Positions 1 through 55,400 of a stretch of 64,000 nucleotides of DNA are shown here, piece after piece. The DNA lies in assembly GCF_045679555.1 (NCBI RefSeq), contig NC_092096.1, positions 24,356,555 to 24,420,554 of the forward strand, written 5' to 3'. Made by a program: the position numbers and the translations under genes. Positions within the stretch are counted from its first letter, which is position 1, and each line of letters starts with the position of its first letter. The notes beneath the pieces are model-generated. The model did not search any database. It worked only from the letters and a program-made list of their open reading frames with translations, and had not been told where the DNA came from. Source of the stretch: Salvelinus alpinus (lineage: Eukaryota > Chordata > Actinopteri > Salmoniformes > Salmonidae).

Positions 1-3000
1 CTGCCCTACAACAGAACACACAGATAACTCACCCTTATATAGTAGATACCCAGCCCTGCCCTACAACAGAACACACAGATAACTCACCCTTATACAGTAG
101 ATACCCAGCCCTGCCCTACAACAGAACACACAGATAACTCTCCCTTATACAGTAGATACCTAGCCCTGCTCTACAACAGAGCACACAGATAACTCTCCCT
201 TATACAGTAGATACCCAGCCCTACAACAGAACACACAGATAACTCTCCCTTATACAGTAGATACCCAGCCCTACAACAGAACACACAGATAACTCACCCT
301 TATACAGTAGATACCCAGTCCTGCCCTACAACAGAGCACACAGATAACTCTCCCTTATACAGTAGATACCCAGCCCTACAACAGAACACACAGATAACTC
401 TCCCTTATACAGTAGATACCCAGTCCTGCTCTACAACAGAACACACAGATAACTCACCCTTATACAGTAGATACCTAGCCTTGCCCTACAACAGAGCACA
501 CAGATAACTCACCCTTATACAGTAGATACCCAGTCCTGCTCTACAACAGAGCACACAGATAACTCACCCTTATACAGTAGATACCCAGCCCTGCCCTACA
601 ACAGAACACACAGATAACTCACCCTTATATAGTAGATACCCAGCCCTGCCCTGCAACAGAACACACAGATAACTCACCCTTATATAGTAGATACCCAGCC
701 TTGCAACAGAACACACAGATAACTCACCCTTATACAGTAGATACCCAGTCCTGCTCTACAACAGAGCACACAGATAACTCACCCTTATACAGTAGATACC
801 CAGCCCTGCTCTACAACAGAGCACACAGATAACTCCCTTATACAGTAGATACCCAGCCCTGCAACAGAGCACACAGATAACTCTCCCTTATACAGTAGAT
901 ACCCAGCCCTGCAACAGAACACACAGATAACTCTCCCTTATACAGTAGATACCCAGCCCTGCCCTACAACAGAGCACACAGATAACTCTCCCTTATATAG
1001 TAGATACCCAGTCCTGCCCTACAACAGAGCACACAGATAACTCTCCCTTATACAGTAGATACCCAGCCCTACAACAGAACACACAGATAACTCTCCCTTA
1101 TACAGTAGATACCCAGTCCTGCTCTACAACAGAACACACAGATAACTCACCCTTATACAGTAGATACCCAGCCCTGCCCTACAACAGAACACACAGATAA
1201 CTCTCCCTTATACAGTAGATACCGAGCCCTGCTCTACAACAGAGCACACAGATAACTCTCCCTTATACAGTAGATACCGAGCCCTGCTCTACAACAGAGC
1301 ACACAGATAACTCTCCCTTATACAGTAGATACCCAGCCCTACAACAGAACACACAGATAACTCTCCCTTATACAGTAGATACCCAGCCCTACAACAGAAC
1401 ACACAGATAACTCACCCTTATACAGTAGATACCCAGTCCTGTCCTACAACAGAGCACACAGATAAATCTCCCTTATACAGTAGATACCCAGCCCTGCTCT
1501 ACAACAGAGCACACAGATAACTCTCCCTTATACAGTAGATACCTCAGCCCAGCAACAGAGCACACAGATAACTCACCCTTATACAGTAGATACCCAGCCC
1601 TGCAACAGAGCACACAGATAACTCTCCCTTATACAGTAGATACCCAGCCCTGCTCTACAACAGAGCACACAGATAACTCCCTTATACAGTAGATACCCAG
1701 CCCTGCAACAGAGCACACAGATAACTCTCCCTTATACAGTAGATACCCAGCCCTGCAACAGAACACACAGATAACTCTCCCTTATACAGTAGATACCCAG
1801 CCCTGCCCTACAACAGAGCACACAGATAACTCTCCCTTATATAGTAGATACCCAGTCCTGCCCTACAACAGAGCACACAGATAACTCTCCCTTATACAGT
1901 AGATACCCAGCCCTACAACAGAACACACAGATAACTCTCCCTTATACAGTAGATACCCAGTCCTGCTCTACAACAGAACACACAGATAACTCACCCTTAT
2001 ACAGTAGATACCCAGCCCTGCCCTACAACAGAACACACAGATAACTCACCCTTATATAGTAGATACCCAGCCCTGCCCTACAACAGAACACACAGATAAC
2101 TCACCCTTATACAGTAGATACCCAGCCCTGCCCTACAACAGAACACACAGATAACTCTCCCTTATACAGTAGATACCTAGCCCTGCTCTACAACAGAGCA
2201 CACAGATAACTCTCCCTTATACAGTAGATACCCAGCCCTACAACAGAACACACAGATAACTCTCCCTTATACAGTAGATACCCAGCCCTACAACAGAACA
2301 CACAGATAACTCACCCTTATACAGTAGATACCCAGTCCTGCCCTACAACAGAGCACACAGATAACTCTCCCTTATACAGTAGATACCCAGCCCTACAACA
2401 GAACACACAGATAACTCTCCCTTATACAGTAGATACCCAGTCCTGCTCTACAACAGAACACACAGATAACTCACCCTTATACAGTAGATACCTAGCCTTG
2501 CCCTACAACAGAGCACACAGATAACTCACCCTTATACAGTAGATACCCAGTCCTGCTCTACAACAGAGCACACAGATAACTCACCCTTATACAGTAGATA
2601 CCCAGCCCTGCCCTACAACAGAACACACAGATAACTCACCCTTATATAGTAGATACCCAGCCCTGCCCTGCAACAGAACACACAGATAACTCACCCTTAT
2701 ATAGTAGATACCCAGCCTTGCAACAGAACACACAGATAACTCACCCTTATACAGTAGATACCCAGTCCTGCTCTACAACAGAGCACACAGATAACTCACC
2801 CTTATACAGTAGATACCCAGCCCTGCCCTACAACAGAACACACAGATAACTCTCCCTTATACAGTAGATACCCAGCCCTGCCCTACAACAGAGCACACAG
2901 ATAACTCACCCTTATACAGTAGATACCCAGTCCTGCTCTACAACAGAACACACAGATAACTCACCCTTATACAGTAGATACCCAGCCCTGCCCTACAACA

Positions 3001-6000
3001 GAACACACAGATAACTCTCCCTTATACAGTAGATACCCAGCCCTACAACAGAACACACAGATAACTCACCCTTATACAGTAGATACCCAGCCTTGCCCTA
3101 CAACAGAACACACAGATAACTCACCCTTATACAGTAGATACCCAGCCCTGCCCTACAACAGAGCACACAGATAACTCTCCCTTATACAGTAGATACCCAG
3201 CCCTGCCCTACAACAGAACACACAGATAACTCACCCTTATATAGTAGATACCCAGCCCTGCTCTACAACAGAGCACACAGATAACTCACCCTTATACAGT
3301 AGATACCCAGCCCTGCCCTACAACAGAGCACACAGATAACTATCCCTTATACAGTAGATACCCAGCCCTGCAACAGAGCACACAGATAACTCACCCTTAT
3401 ACAGTAGATACCCAGCCCTGCTCTACAACAGAGCACACAGATAATTATCCCGTGTACAGTAGATACCCAGCCCTGCAACAGATAACTCACCCTTATACAG
3501 TAGATACCCAGCCCTGCTCTACAACAAAGCACACAGATAACTCACCCTTATACAGTATATACCCAGCCCTGCCCTACAACAGAGCACACAGATAACTCTC
3601 CCTTATACAGTAGATACCCAGCCCTGCCCTGCAACAGAACACACAGATAACTCTCCCTTATACAGTAGATACCCAGCCCTACAACAGAGCACACAGATAA
3701 CTCACCCTTATACAGTAGATACCCAGCCCTGCCCTACAACAGAGCACACAGATAACTCTCCCTTATACAGTAGATACCCAGCCCTGCAACAGAACACACA
3801 GATAACTCTCCCTTATACAGTAGATACCCAGCCCTGCAACAGAGCACACAGATAACTCACCCTTATACAGTAGATACCCAGCCCTGCAACAGAGCACACA
3901 GATAACTCACCCTTATACAGTAGATACCCAGCCCTGCCCTACAACAGAGCACACAGATAACTCACCCTTATATAGTAGATACCCAGCCCTGCTCTACAAC
4001 AGAGCACACAGATAACTCACCCTTATACAGTAGATACCCAGCCCTGTCCTACAACAGAGCACACAGATAACTCTCCCTTATACAGTAGATACCCAGCCCT
4101 GCAACAGAACACACAGATAACTCACCCTTATACAGTAGATACCCAGCCCTGCTCTACAACAGAGCACACAGATAACTCACCCTTATACAGTAGATACCCA
4201 GCCCTGTCCTACAACAGAGCACACAGATAACTCTCCCTTATACAGTAGATACCCAGCCCTGCAACAGAACACACAGATAACTCACCCTTATACAGTAGAT
4301 ACCCAGCCCTGCAACAGAACACACAGATAACTCACCCTTATATAGTAGATACCCAGCCCTGCTCTACAACAGAGCACACATATAACTCACCCTTATACAG
4401 TAGATACCCAGCCCTGTCCTACAACAGAGCACACAGATAACTCTCCCTGATACAGTAGATACCCAGCCCTGCAACAGAACACACAGATAACTCACCCTTA
4501 TACAGTAGATACCCAGCCCTGCCCTACAACAGAGCACACAGATAACTCTCCCTTATACAGTAGATACCCAGCCCTACAACAGAACACACAGAAAACTCAC
4601 CCTTATACAGTAGATACCCAGCCCTTTCCTACAACAGAGCACACAGATAACTCTCCCTTATACAGTAGATACCCAGCCCTGCCCTACAACAGAACACACA
4701 GATAACTCTCCCTTATACAGTAGATACCCAGCCCTGCAACAGAGCACACAGATAACTCACCCTTATACAGTAGATACCCAGCCCTGCCCTACAACAGAGC
4801 ACACAGATAACTCACCCTTATACAGTAGATACCCAGCCCTGCAACAGAGCACACAGATAACTCACCCTCATACAGTAGATACCCAGCCCTGTCCTACAAC
4901 AGAGCACACAGATAACTCACCCTTATACAGTGGATACCCAGCCCTGCAACAGAGCACACAGATAACTCTCCCTTATACAGTAGATACCCAGCCCTGCCCT
5001 ACAACAGAACACACAGATAACTCTCCCTTATACAGTAGATACCCAGCCCTGCCCTACAACAGAGCACACAGATAACTCACCCTTATACAGTAGATACCCA
5101 GCCCTGCCCTACAACAGAGCACACAGATAACTCACCCTTATACAGTAGATACCCAGCCCTGCCCTACAACAGAGCACACAGATAACTCACCCTTATACAG
5201 TAGATACCCAGCCCTGCAACAGAGCACACAGATAACTCACCCTTATATAGTAGATACCCAGTCCTGCAACAGAGCACACAGATAACTCACCCTTATATAG
5301 TAGATACCCAGCCCTACAACAGAGCACACAGATAACTCACCCTTATACAGTAGATACCCAGCCCTGTCCTACAACAGAGCACACAGATAACTCACCCTTA
5401 TACAGTAGATACCCAGTCCTGCTCTACAACAGAACACACAGATAACTCACCCTTATACAGTAGATACCCAGCCCTGGCCTACAACAGAGCACACAGATAA
5501 CTCACCCTTATACAGTAGATACCCAGCCCTACAACAGAACACACAGATAACTCTCCCTTATACAGTAGATACCCTGCCCTACAACAGAACACACAGATAA
5601 CTCACCCTTATACAGTAGATACCCTGCCCTACAACAGAACACACAGATAACTCACCCTTATACAGTAGATACCCAGCCCTGCCCTACAACAGAGCACACA
5701 GATAACTCACCCTTATACAGTAGATACCCAGCCCTGGCCTACAACAGAGCACACAGATAACTCACCCTTATACAGTAGATACCCAGCCCTACAACAGAAC
5801 ACACAGATAACTCTCCCTTATACAGTAGATACCCAGCCCTGCAACAGAACACACAGATAACTCTCCCTTATACAGTAGATACCCAGCCCTGCCCTACAAC
5901 AGAGCACACAGATAACTCTCCCTTATACAGTAGATACCCAGCCCTGCAACAGAACACACAGATAACTCTCCCTTATACAGTAGATACCCAGCCCTGCCCT

Positions 6001-6133
6001 ACAACAGAGCACACAGATAACTCACCCTAATACAGTAGATACCCAGCCCTGCCCTACAACAGAGCACACAGATAACTCACCCTTATACAGTAGATACCCT
6101 GCCCTACAACAGAGCACACAGATAACTCTCCCT
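1..6133. repeat. 55-bp minisatellite (with 49-50-bp variants), about 115 copies
   Basis: Tandem unit containing CAGTAGATACCCAGCCC, then CAACAGAACACACAGATAAC and TCACCCTTATA; units differ by presence or absence of a GCCCT/GCTCT block. Variant order shows larger duplications: about 1-815 recurs at about 2018-2830. The array continues beyond the left edge of the window and lies downstream of lrguk. Confidence 0.95.
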
Positions 6134-6257
6134 TTGGCAGCGATTGAAGAACAGCTCAATTATCTCTCTTATTATACTGTACTCATCTTTATTAATGAGT
6201 GACAGGATATCTTTCTGCATTGCAGTACAGGTTATAGCAACAACAATAGATTATGTA
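6134..6257. other. Unique spacer
   Basis: AT-rich sequence between the 55-bp array and the SINE; nothing recognised. The 6491-6664 stretch on the other side of the SINE is likewise featureless. Confidence 0.4.
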
Positions 6258-6490
6258 GTCAATATTTTATTTATTTAACCTTTATTTAACTAGGCAAGAC
6301 AGTTAAGAACAAATTCGTACTTACAATGACGGCCTACTCCGGACAAACCCTAACGACGCTGGGCCAATTGTGCGCCGCCCTATGGGACTCCCAATCACTT
6401 CCGGTTGTGATACAGCCTGGAATCGAACCATGGTCTGTAGTGACGCCTCTAGCACTTAGATGCAGTGATCGCTGTGCCACTCGGGAGCCC
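6258..6490 (-). mobile_element. tRNA-derived SINE with salmonid-type tail
   Basis: Reading the minus strand: GGGCTCCCGAGTGGCACAGC (A-box-like), a B-box GGTTCGATTCC, a middle part with GCGCACAATTGGCCCAGCG, then a tail ending in TTGCCTAGTTAAATAAAGG and an AT-rich end. The tail is shared with HpaI-type salmonid SINEs and their partner LINE. The exact family name is not certain. Confidence 0.85.
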
Positions 6491-6664
6491 AATAGCAAGA
6501 CTGAGAAGTCAAGAGTTTGGCACATGCCATGGACTAAATGTATTATAATGTATGTTTCGGTTTGAGTTGAAGCAGGGAATCATTATATTTGGTGTAATGT
6601 CCTTACATTCTTATTATTCTATCCTGTGATTATATTATTAGTGAATGAATGACTCCATCTGGAC

Positions 6665-7892
6665 CAGCTAACACACAGGTACGTCTTTATTCAGAAAAGT
6701 CAGGTGAATGTGTCCATCATTGTTCAATCTCTGTGTGAACTTTCAACTCTTAAGAGCATCTACTTGTCCCTCTCTCTCTACTGTACCTCTACACTCCTCC
6801 TCTTCCTCTCTCATGTACCTCTTCACTCCTCCTCTTCCTCTCTCCTGTACCTCTTCATATCCTCCTCTACCTCTCTCACGTACCTCTTCACTCCTCCTCT
6901 ACCTCTCTCATGTACCTCTTCACTCCTCCTCTCCCTCTCTCATGTACCTCTTCATATCCTCCTCTACCTCTCTCATGTACCTCTTCACTCCTCCTCTTCC
7001 TCTCTCATGTACCTCTTCACTCCTCCTCTCCCTCTCTTCTGTACCTCTTCACTCCTCCTCTCCCATGTACCTCTTCACTCCTCCTCTTCCTCCTCTCTCA
7101 TGTACCTCTTCCTCCTCTCTCATGTACCTCTTCACTCCTCCTCTTCCTCTTTTCTGTACCTCTTCACTCCTCATCTTCCTCTCTCATGTACCTCTTCACT
7201 CCTCCTCTACCTCTCTTCTGTACCTCTACACTCCTCCTCTCCCTCTCTCATGTACCCCTTCACTCCTCCTCTTCCTCTCTCATGTACCTCTTCACTCCTC
7301 CTCTACCTCTCTCATGTACCTCTACACTCCTCCTCTATCTCTCTCATGTACCTCTTCACTCCTCCTCTACCTCTCTCATGTACCTCTTCACTCCTCCTCT
7401 ACCTCTCTCATGTACCTCTTCACTCCTCCTCTACCTCTCTCATGTACCTCTTCACTCCTCCTCTTTCTCTCTTCTGTACCTCTTCACTCCTCCTCTTCCT
7501 CTCTCATGTACCTCTTCACTCCTCCTCTACCTCTCTTCTGTACCTCTTCACTCCTCCTCTCCCTCTCTCCTGTACCTCTTCACTCCTCCTCTACCTCTCT
7601 TCTGTACCTTTTCACTCCTCCTCTTCCTCTCTCATGTACCTCTTCACTCCTCCTCTTCCTCTCTCATGTACCTCTTCACTCCTCCTCTTTCTCTCTTCTG
7701 TACCTCTTCACTCCTCCTCTTCCTCTCTCATGTACCTCTTCACTCCTCCTCTCCCTCTCTCCTGTACCTCTTCACTCCTCCTCTACCTCTCTTCTGTACC
7801 TCTACACTCCTCCTCTCCCTCATTCCTGTTTCTCCTCTCCCTCTCTCCTGTACCTCTTCACACATCCTCCTCTCCCTGCCTCCTGTACCTCT
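6665..7892 (-). other. lrguk: Probable lrguk 3'UTR with polyadenylation signal
   Basis: The next canonical AATAAA on the minus strand after the stop is at 6686-6691, just past the 32-bp pyrimidine/purine array. If it is used, about 35 minisatellite units are part of the mature mRNA. Inferred from sequence only. Confidence 0.5.
6769..7892. repeat. 32-bp minisatellite in the lrguk 3'UTR, about 35 copies
   Basis: Unit about 32 bp; the plus-strand core is CTCTTCACTCCTCCTCT with TCTCTCATGTAC. On the sense strand each unit holds GAGGAGTGAAGAGGTACA, the same bases as the true stop-codon region (7893-7895), so the array appears to have grown from the gene's terminus. Strand asymmetry is complete: purine-rich in the mRNA. 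Long plus-strand open frames here are repeat artefacts. Confidence 0.9.
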
Positions 7893-49489
<41,597 letters not shown>

Positions 49490-49650
49490 TTTGGATGAAA
49501 TTGTTTGGCATGAGAATACTTTTGGTATATTTTTACTTACTAATTAGCCTTGGTAGGTAGCTATTTTGAAAGTTGGCTCAGCTGGAGCGGATAGCGTTCT
49601 CTGTTGCTTAGTAACGATGACGACGTGTCAGTAGGTGAATTGAACTGTGG
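49490..49650 (-). promoter_or_regulatory. lrguk: lrguk 5' flank with RFX X-box-like site
   Basis: GTTGCTTAGTAAC at 49603-49615, 114 bp upstream of the ATG, fits the X-box form RYYVYY N1-3 RRHRAC bound by RFX factors. No TATA box is seen at a fixed distance. RFX sites close to the start codon are typical of ciliary and flagellar genes, which fits the role of LRGUK. The transcription start is not determinable here. Confidence 0.55.
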
Positions 49651-50199
49651 GATATGTCGTTTTTGATTCATTTACTCCCCAACAGTTCATAAAAGCTTTC
49701 AAACCCTGGTTCCACCATCTGGAAAAAGTGATATATTCCTGCATTTTCATTTTAGTGTGCTGAGACAAATATTCGCCATTAAATCTTCTAATAACTTTAC
49801 ACTAATCACCATGTTGAAACCTCAATCATGCTCACGAAAATGCAGAAAAAGCTTGACATACTAGATTTCAAGTAGTGTGCTTTGTGCATCAGACATCTTT
49901 CAACAGGTCTTGATCATTCTATAGAAAAGCCTTCTGACGTCCCATTAGATCTGGCAGCTGAGCTCAATTCCTGACAGTGTATATTTTTGATCCGTCTATC
50001 TAAAATGACATCATCGGACAAAGTCAATTTGTGTCAATGTGAAAAGATTTTGAATTATAAGGTGCAACAGCGCATAGACAGACCATGTTGTTTGGGTAGT
50101 GTTTCGTTCTGTATGGCATTCGTCAATTCCTCTGTGTCAATGGAAGAAACTAGTCCCAAGGTAGGAAACTGGCACTTTTCATTGTACAAAAACACACAA
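49651..50199. other. Intergenic spacer between exoc4 3' end and lrguk promoter
   Basis: Unique AT-rich sequence. Around 49770-49980 there are short stretches resembling worn Tc1-type DNA, but no clear inverted repeats. Nothing coding is supported. Confidence 0.4.
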
Positions 50200-52016
50200 A
50201 CTGCTCATATACACAGAGGAACGTTGATGTTTTATTTCAGCAAGATCAGTGTACACAATGGCAAGTCATCTTTAATTCAGTGTAGGATTGCTATTCAAGG
50301 CATTGGTCTGAAAGGGACTTTTAACAGACAATGGAGAAATGATCAAATTAATCCTTAAATCACACAGGGACTCATTAACCTCCGTTCTTATCTGGTGTTT
50401 GTGAAAAAACTCATCAGACATGAAACCACTCTCATATTACACACTGTAGATGTGCAAAACGACATGTCTTAAACAAACAAATAAAGCAAAGCGTTTAAAA
50501 AAAAAAAGTGAAATATTTTTGTAGATCTTTACAATGAGTTGGCCCCATTATTTAAAATGTGGGTATAGGGGTCCGATATACCAGATCATTTAAATCCAGA
50601 TGGAGTGTTCTCTTGTTCACAGAATCAGCAGAAAAAAACTCCTCACTTGTGCAGAGTACTGCAAGCCATAGAGACCTCCATAGTGTGTGTGTGTAATATA
50701 GGACGTGTTTATTGTGTGTGTGTACGTGTATGTGTGTGTCTTGAGTGTGCTGAGTAAAACAAATGCTGTTCCTATGGCACTAGGCAATCCCTCCGGCAAC
50801 CACAAGGCTCATATTGATCCCAGCCTACATGTCATTATGATGGATGGTTCCGCTGGGTTCTGGTGAGCAGCACTGCCACAACTCTCCCCTGTTCTCTTTC
50901 CTCCCTCCCCCGCTCTTGTTAAGTACTTTTCCTCTGAGTTAATTAACTAAACATACTGAGGGGATGCAGGGGAAGGAATGATTTGTGACTCCTTGCAAGT
51001 GTATTCACTTTAGAATAGTTTTAGCAGAAGTTTTAGCAGTTGTAGTGGTAGGAAGGGGAGTAGTGATTTGCAATTACATCCCTATTAAGTTCAAGACCTT
51101 GAGTGTTGGGACTATATACACACTTAAATTGTACTGGATACATTGGCCCCCATCCCCTAGCACACATGCACACCTCAACGCTGCAGCACAGTTAACGTAT
51201 TTTTTCAGGACAGTGGCAAATACTATAATCAGAATCGGCTATAGCTACATTATATCCAATCTACATTATTCTAAAAGTGAGAGAAAAATAGAGTGAACCA
51301 CAGCTGAGGTGGGGAATCAATTTCTTTCTTTGTCCTTGGGGAAGAAGAATGGCCACAAAATGGCCACAAGCAGGAGGAGAGAAGTGATAATCTCGACAGT
51401 CTAATCTGGCATCTGGTATTGCAGACACAGTCAGCGGGCCCACGAGGGAGAGCTGGAGGGAGAGCTGTAATTGAGAGCAGCAGTTAGATGTAATAAGACA
51501 ATGAGATGAGAAAGGCCCCAAAGCCAGACTCTCAGATAATTCCCCCATTCTCCACAGGTGAGACTAGGGCCGACCACATATGGGATGATTGAAGGGAGTC
51601 ATTTTTTAAATTGGAGAGTGTGTGTGTGTGATATCTTGAGGAACTGGCTGCATTCTTGCCAGTGAAGAAGCTGATGAGTTACATATGCATATTGGTAACT
51701 AAGTTCAAACCTTAAATCAGTAACTACTCAATGTACAGCCTACCAGCATTATCTCAACCCCCAAAACATATTACATGGTTATTTACGGTCTGCCATAGGA
51801 TCTAATGAAGACTCAGTTAGGACTTTTACAAACCCAGTTCAACACCAGTCCCTGTGGAGGTGCTGACCAGTCCCTCAGATGGTTAGCTGACACTGCTAGG
51901 TCAGCTCTAAAATACTAGCTTTAATCTAAACCCTTTTTCCAGACAGGAGGTTGAGAAACACTGGACAGTAATGCAAACAGACCATTGCCAACAACAGCCT
52001 CCCAATGTCCCCCCTC
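50200..52016 (-). other. exoc4: Probable exoc4 3'UTR and exoc4-lrguk spacer
   Basis: Minus-strand AATAAA signals occur at 50708-50713 and 50231-50236, giving 3'UTRs of about 1.3 or 1.8 kb. No coding exon or transposon is recognised in this non-repetitive stretch. Short TG tracts occur at about 50683-50740 and 51616-51632. Confidence 0.45.
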
Positions 52017-52254
52017 TCAAACAGTAGTGATCTTCTTGTCCTTGGTGGCCTGCTTGAAGGCTGCCTGCTCGCAGATGATCTCCTTGAGGCGCTGCAGCCG
52101 GACGTTCTGCGTGCTCAGGTCTCCCACGCCCGTCTGGCTCCTCTGCAGCAGGCTGAGGGCGTGGATGTACTCCAGCTCTGTGTAGCGAACGCCCTGGTCC
52201 ACCACCAGGTTGAGCAGCTCATCTGCAGCGTTGTACAGCATCTCATAGTACTGC
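52017..52254 (-). CDS. exoc4: exoc4 terminal coding exon (exocyst complex component 4 / Sec8)
   Basis: After acceptor CTGTTTAG and one base, encodes 78 residues: [53 protein letters not shown] and the end [12 protein letters not shown], then TGA. This is the C-terminus of Sec8, a subunit of the octameric exocyst that tethers secretory vesicles to the plasma membrane. All other exons lie beyond 64000; the intron upstream is more than 11.7 kb. Gene order exoc4 then lrguk on one strand supports both calls. Confidence 0.95.
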
Positions 52255-52462
52255 CTAAACAGGGGAGGAGATGACTTCATTGTTCAATGCCCATGAGAAT
52301 GTTCTGTGTTATTCCATTCCCTCTGAAAGACAGAGGTCAGAGAGGTCAGAGCAAAGGGGGAGAGGAGATGGTGGTTAGGGGGTTAGAGGGAGGAAGGAGA
52401 TGGGGGACAGGAGAGGTCAGAGGTCAGTAACCAGTAGTACAGATGAGTAGAGAAAAAGGAAT

Positions 52463-55400
52463 CAACACTATGATGTTGTTGATCTGGTACTACTGTACCA
52501 TACTGCCACACATAACACTATGATGTTGTTGATCTGGTACTACTGTACCATACTGCCTCACATAACACTATGATGTTGTTGATCTAGTACTACTGTACCA
52601 TACTGCCTCACATAACACTATGATGCTGTTGATCAGGTACTAGTGTACCATACTGCCACACATAACACTATGATGTTGTTGATCTGGTACTACTGTACCA
52701 TACTGCCCCACATAACACTATGATGTTGTTGATCTAGTACTACTGTACCATACTGCCTCACATAACACTATGATGCTGTTGATCAGGTACTAGTGTACCA
52801 TACTGCCACACATAACACTATGATGTTGTTGATCAGGTACTACTGTACCATACTGCCCCACATAACACTATGATGTTGTTGATCTGGTACTACTGTACCA
52901 TACTGCCTCACATAACACTATGATGCTGTTGATCAGGTACTAGTGTACCATACTGCCACACATAACACTATGATGCTGTTGATCTGGTACTACTGTACCA
53001 TACTGCCACACATAACACTATGATGTTGTTGATCAGGTACTACTGTACCATACTGCCACACATAACACTATGATGTTGTTGATCAGGTACTACTGTACCA
53101 TACTGCCACACATAACACTATGATGTTGTTGATCTGGTACTACTGTACCATACTGCCTCACATAACACTATGATGTTGTTGATCAGGTACTACTGTACCA
53201 TACTGCCTCACATAACACTATGATGTTGTTGATCTGGTACTACTGTACCATACTGCCCCACATAACACTATGATGTTGTTGATCAGGTACTACTGTACCA
53301 TACTGCCCCACATAACACTATGATGCTGTTGATCTGGTACTACTGTACCATACTGCCCCACATAACACTATGATGTTGTTGATCAGGTACTACTGTACCA
53401 TACTGCCACACATAACACTATGATGCTGTTGATCTGGTACTACTGTACCATACTGCCTCACATAACACTATGATGTTGTTGATCTGGTACTACTGTACCA
53501 TACTGCCCCACATAACACTATGATGTTGTTGATCTGGTACTACTGTACCATACTGCCACACATAACACTATGATGTTGTTGATCTGGTACTACTGTACCA
53601 TACTGCCTCACATAACACTATGATGTTGTTGATCAGGTACTACTGTACCATACTGCCTCACATAACACTATGATGCTGTTGATCTGGTACTACTGTACCA
53701 TACTGCCACACATAACACTATGATGTTGTTGATCTGGTACTACTGTACCATACTGCCCCAAATAACACTATGATGTTGTTGATCTGGTACTACTGTACCA
53801 TACTGCCACACATAACACTATGATGTTGTTGATCAGGTACTACTGTACCATACTGCCTCACATAACACTATGATGTTGTTGATCTAGTACTACTGTACCA
53901 TACTGCCTCACATAACACTATGATGTTGTTGATCTGGTACTACTGTACCATACTGCCTCACATAACACTATGATGCTGTTGATCTGGTACTACTGTACCA
54001 TACTGCCTCACATAACACTATGATGTTGTTGATCTGGTACTACTGTACCATACTGCCTCACATAACACTATGATGTTGTTGATCAGGTACTACTGTACCA
54101 TACTGCCTCACATAACACTATGATGTTGTTGATCTGGTACTACTGTACCATACTGCCACACATAACACTATGATGTTGTTGATCAGGTACTACTGTACCA
54201 TACTGCCTCACATAACACTATGATGCTGTTGATCTGGTACTAGTGTACCATACTGCCTCACATAACACTATGATGTTGTTGATCTGGTACTACTGTACCA
54301 TACTGCCACACATAACACTATGATGTTGTTGATCTGGTACTACTGTACCATACTGCCTCACATAACACTATGATGCTGTTGATCAGGTACTACTGTACCA
54401 TACTGCCTCACATAACACTATGATGCTGTTGATCTGGTACTACTGTACCATACTGCCACACATAACACTATGATGTTGTTGATCTGGTACTACTGTACCA
54501 TACTGCCTCACATAACACTATGATGCTGTTGATCAGGTACTACTGTACCATACTGCCCCACATTACACTATGATGTTGTTGATCAGGTACTACTGTACCA
54601 TACTGCCCCACATTACACTATGATGCTGTTGATCAGGTACTACTGTACCATACTGCCTCACATAACACTATGATGTTGTTGATCTGGTACTACTGTACCA
54701 TACTGCCACACATACCACTATGATGTTGTTGATCTGGTACTACTGTACCATACTGCCTCACATAACACTATGATGCTGTTGATCAGGTACTACTGTACCA
54801 TACTGCCCCACATTACACTATGATGTTGTTGATCAGGTACTACTGTACCATACTGCCACACATAACACTATGATGCTGTTGATCAGGTACTACTGTACCA
54901 TACTGCCACACATAACACTATGATGTTGTTGATCTGGTACTACTGTACCATACTGCCCCACATAACACTATGATGTTGTTGATCTGGTACTACTGTACCA
55001 TACTGCCACACATAACACTATGATGTTGTTGATCAGGTACTACTGTACCATACTGCCTCACATAACAATATGATGTTGTTGATCTAGTACTACTGTACCA
55101 TACTGCCTCACATAACACTATGATGTTGTTGATCTGGTACTACTGTACCATACTGCCTCACATAACACTATGATGCTGTTGATCTGGTACTACTGTACCA
55201 TACTGCCTCACATAACACTATGATGTTGTTGATCTGGTACTACTGTACCATACTGCCTCACATAACACTATGATGTTGTTGATCAGGTACTACTGTACCA
55301 TACTGCCTCACATAACACTATGATGTTGTTGATCTGGTACTACTGTACCATACTGCCACACATAACACTATGAAGTTGTTGATCAGGTACTACTGTACCA

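Noticed and set aside
1-6133. CRISPR-like regular repeats (here and in the other arrays)
   Set aside because: There are no unique spacers between repeats, no cas genes, and the genome is clearly vertebrate.
6120-6150. CCTTTGGCAGCGATT resembling a Tc1 internal segment
   Set aside because: Only about 15 bases match and no inverted repeat or further similarity follows; treated as chance or an untraceable remnant.
49987-50358. 123-codon plus-strand open frame in the exoc4-lrguk spacer
   Set aside because: No family resemblance, antisense to the probable exoc4 3'UTR, and open-frame length is within chance for AT-rich DNA.
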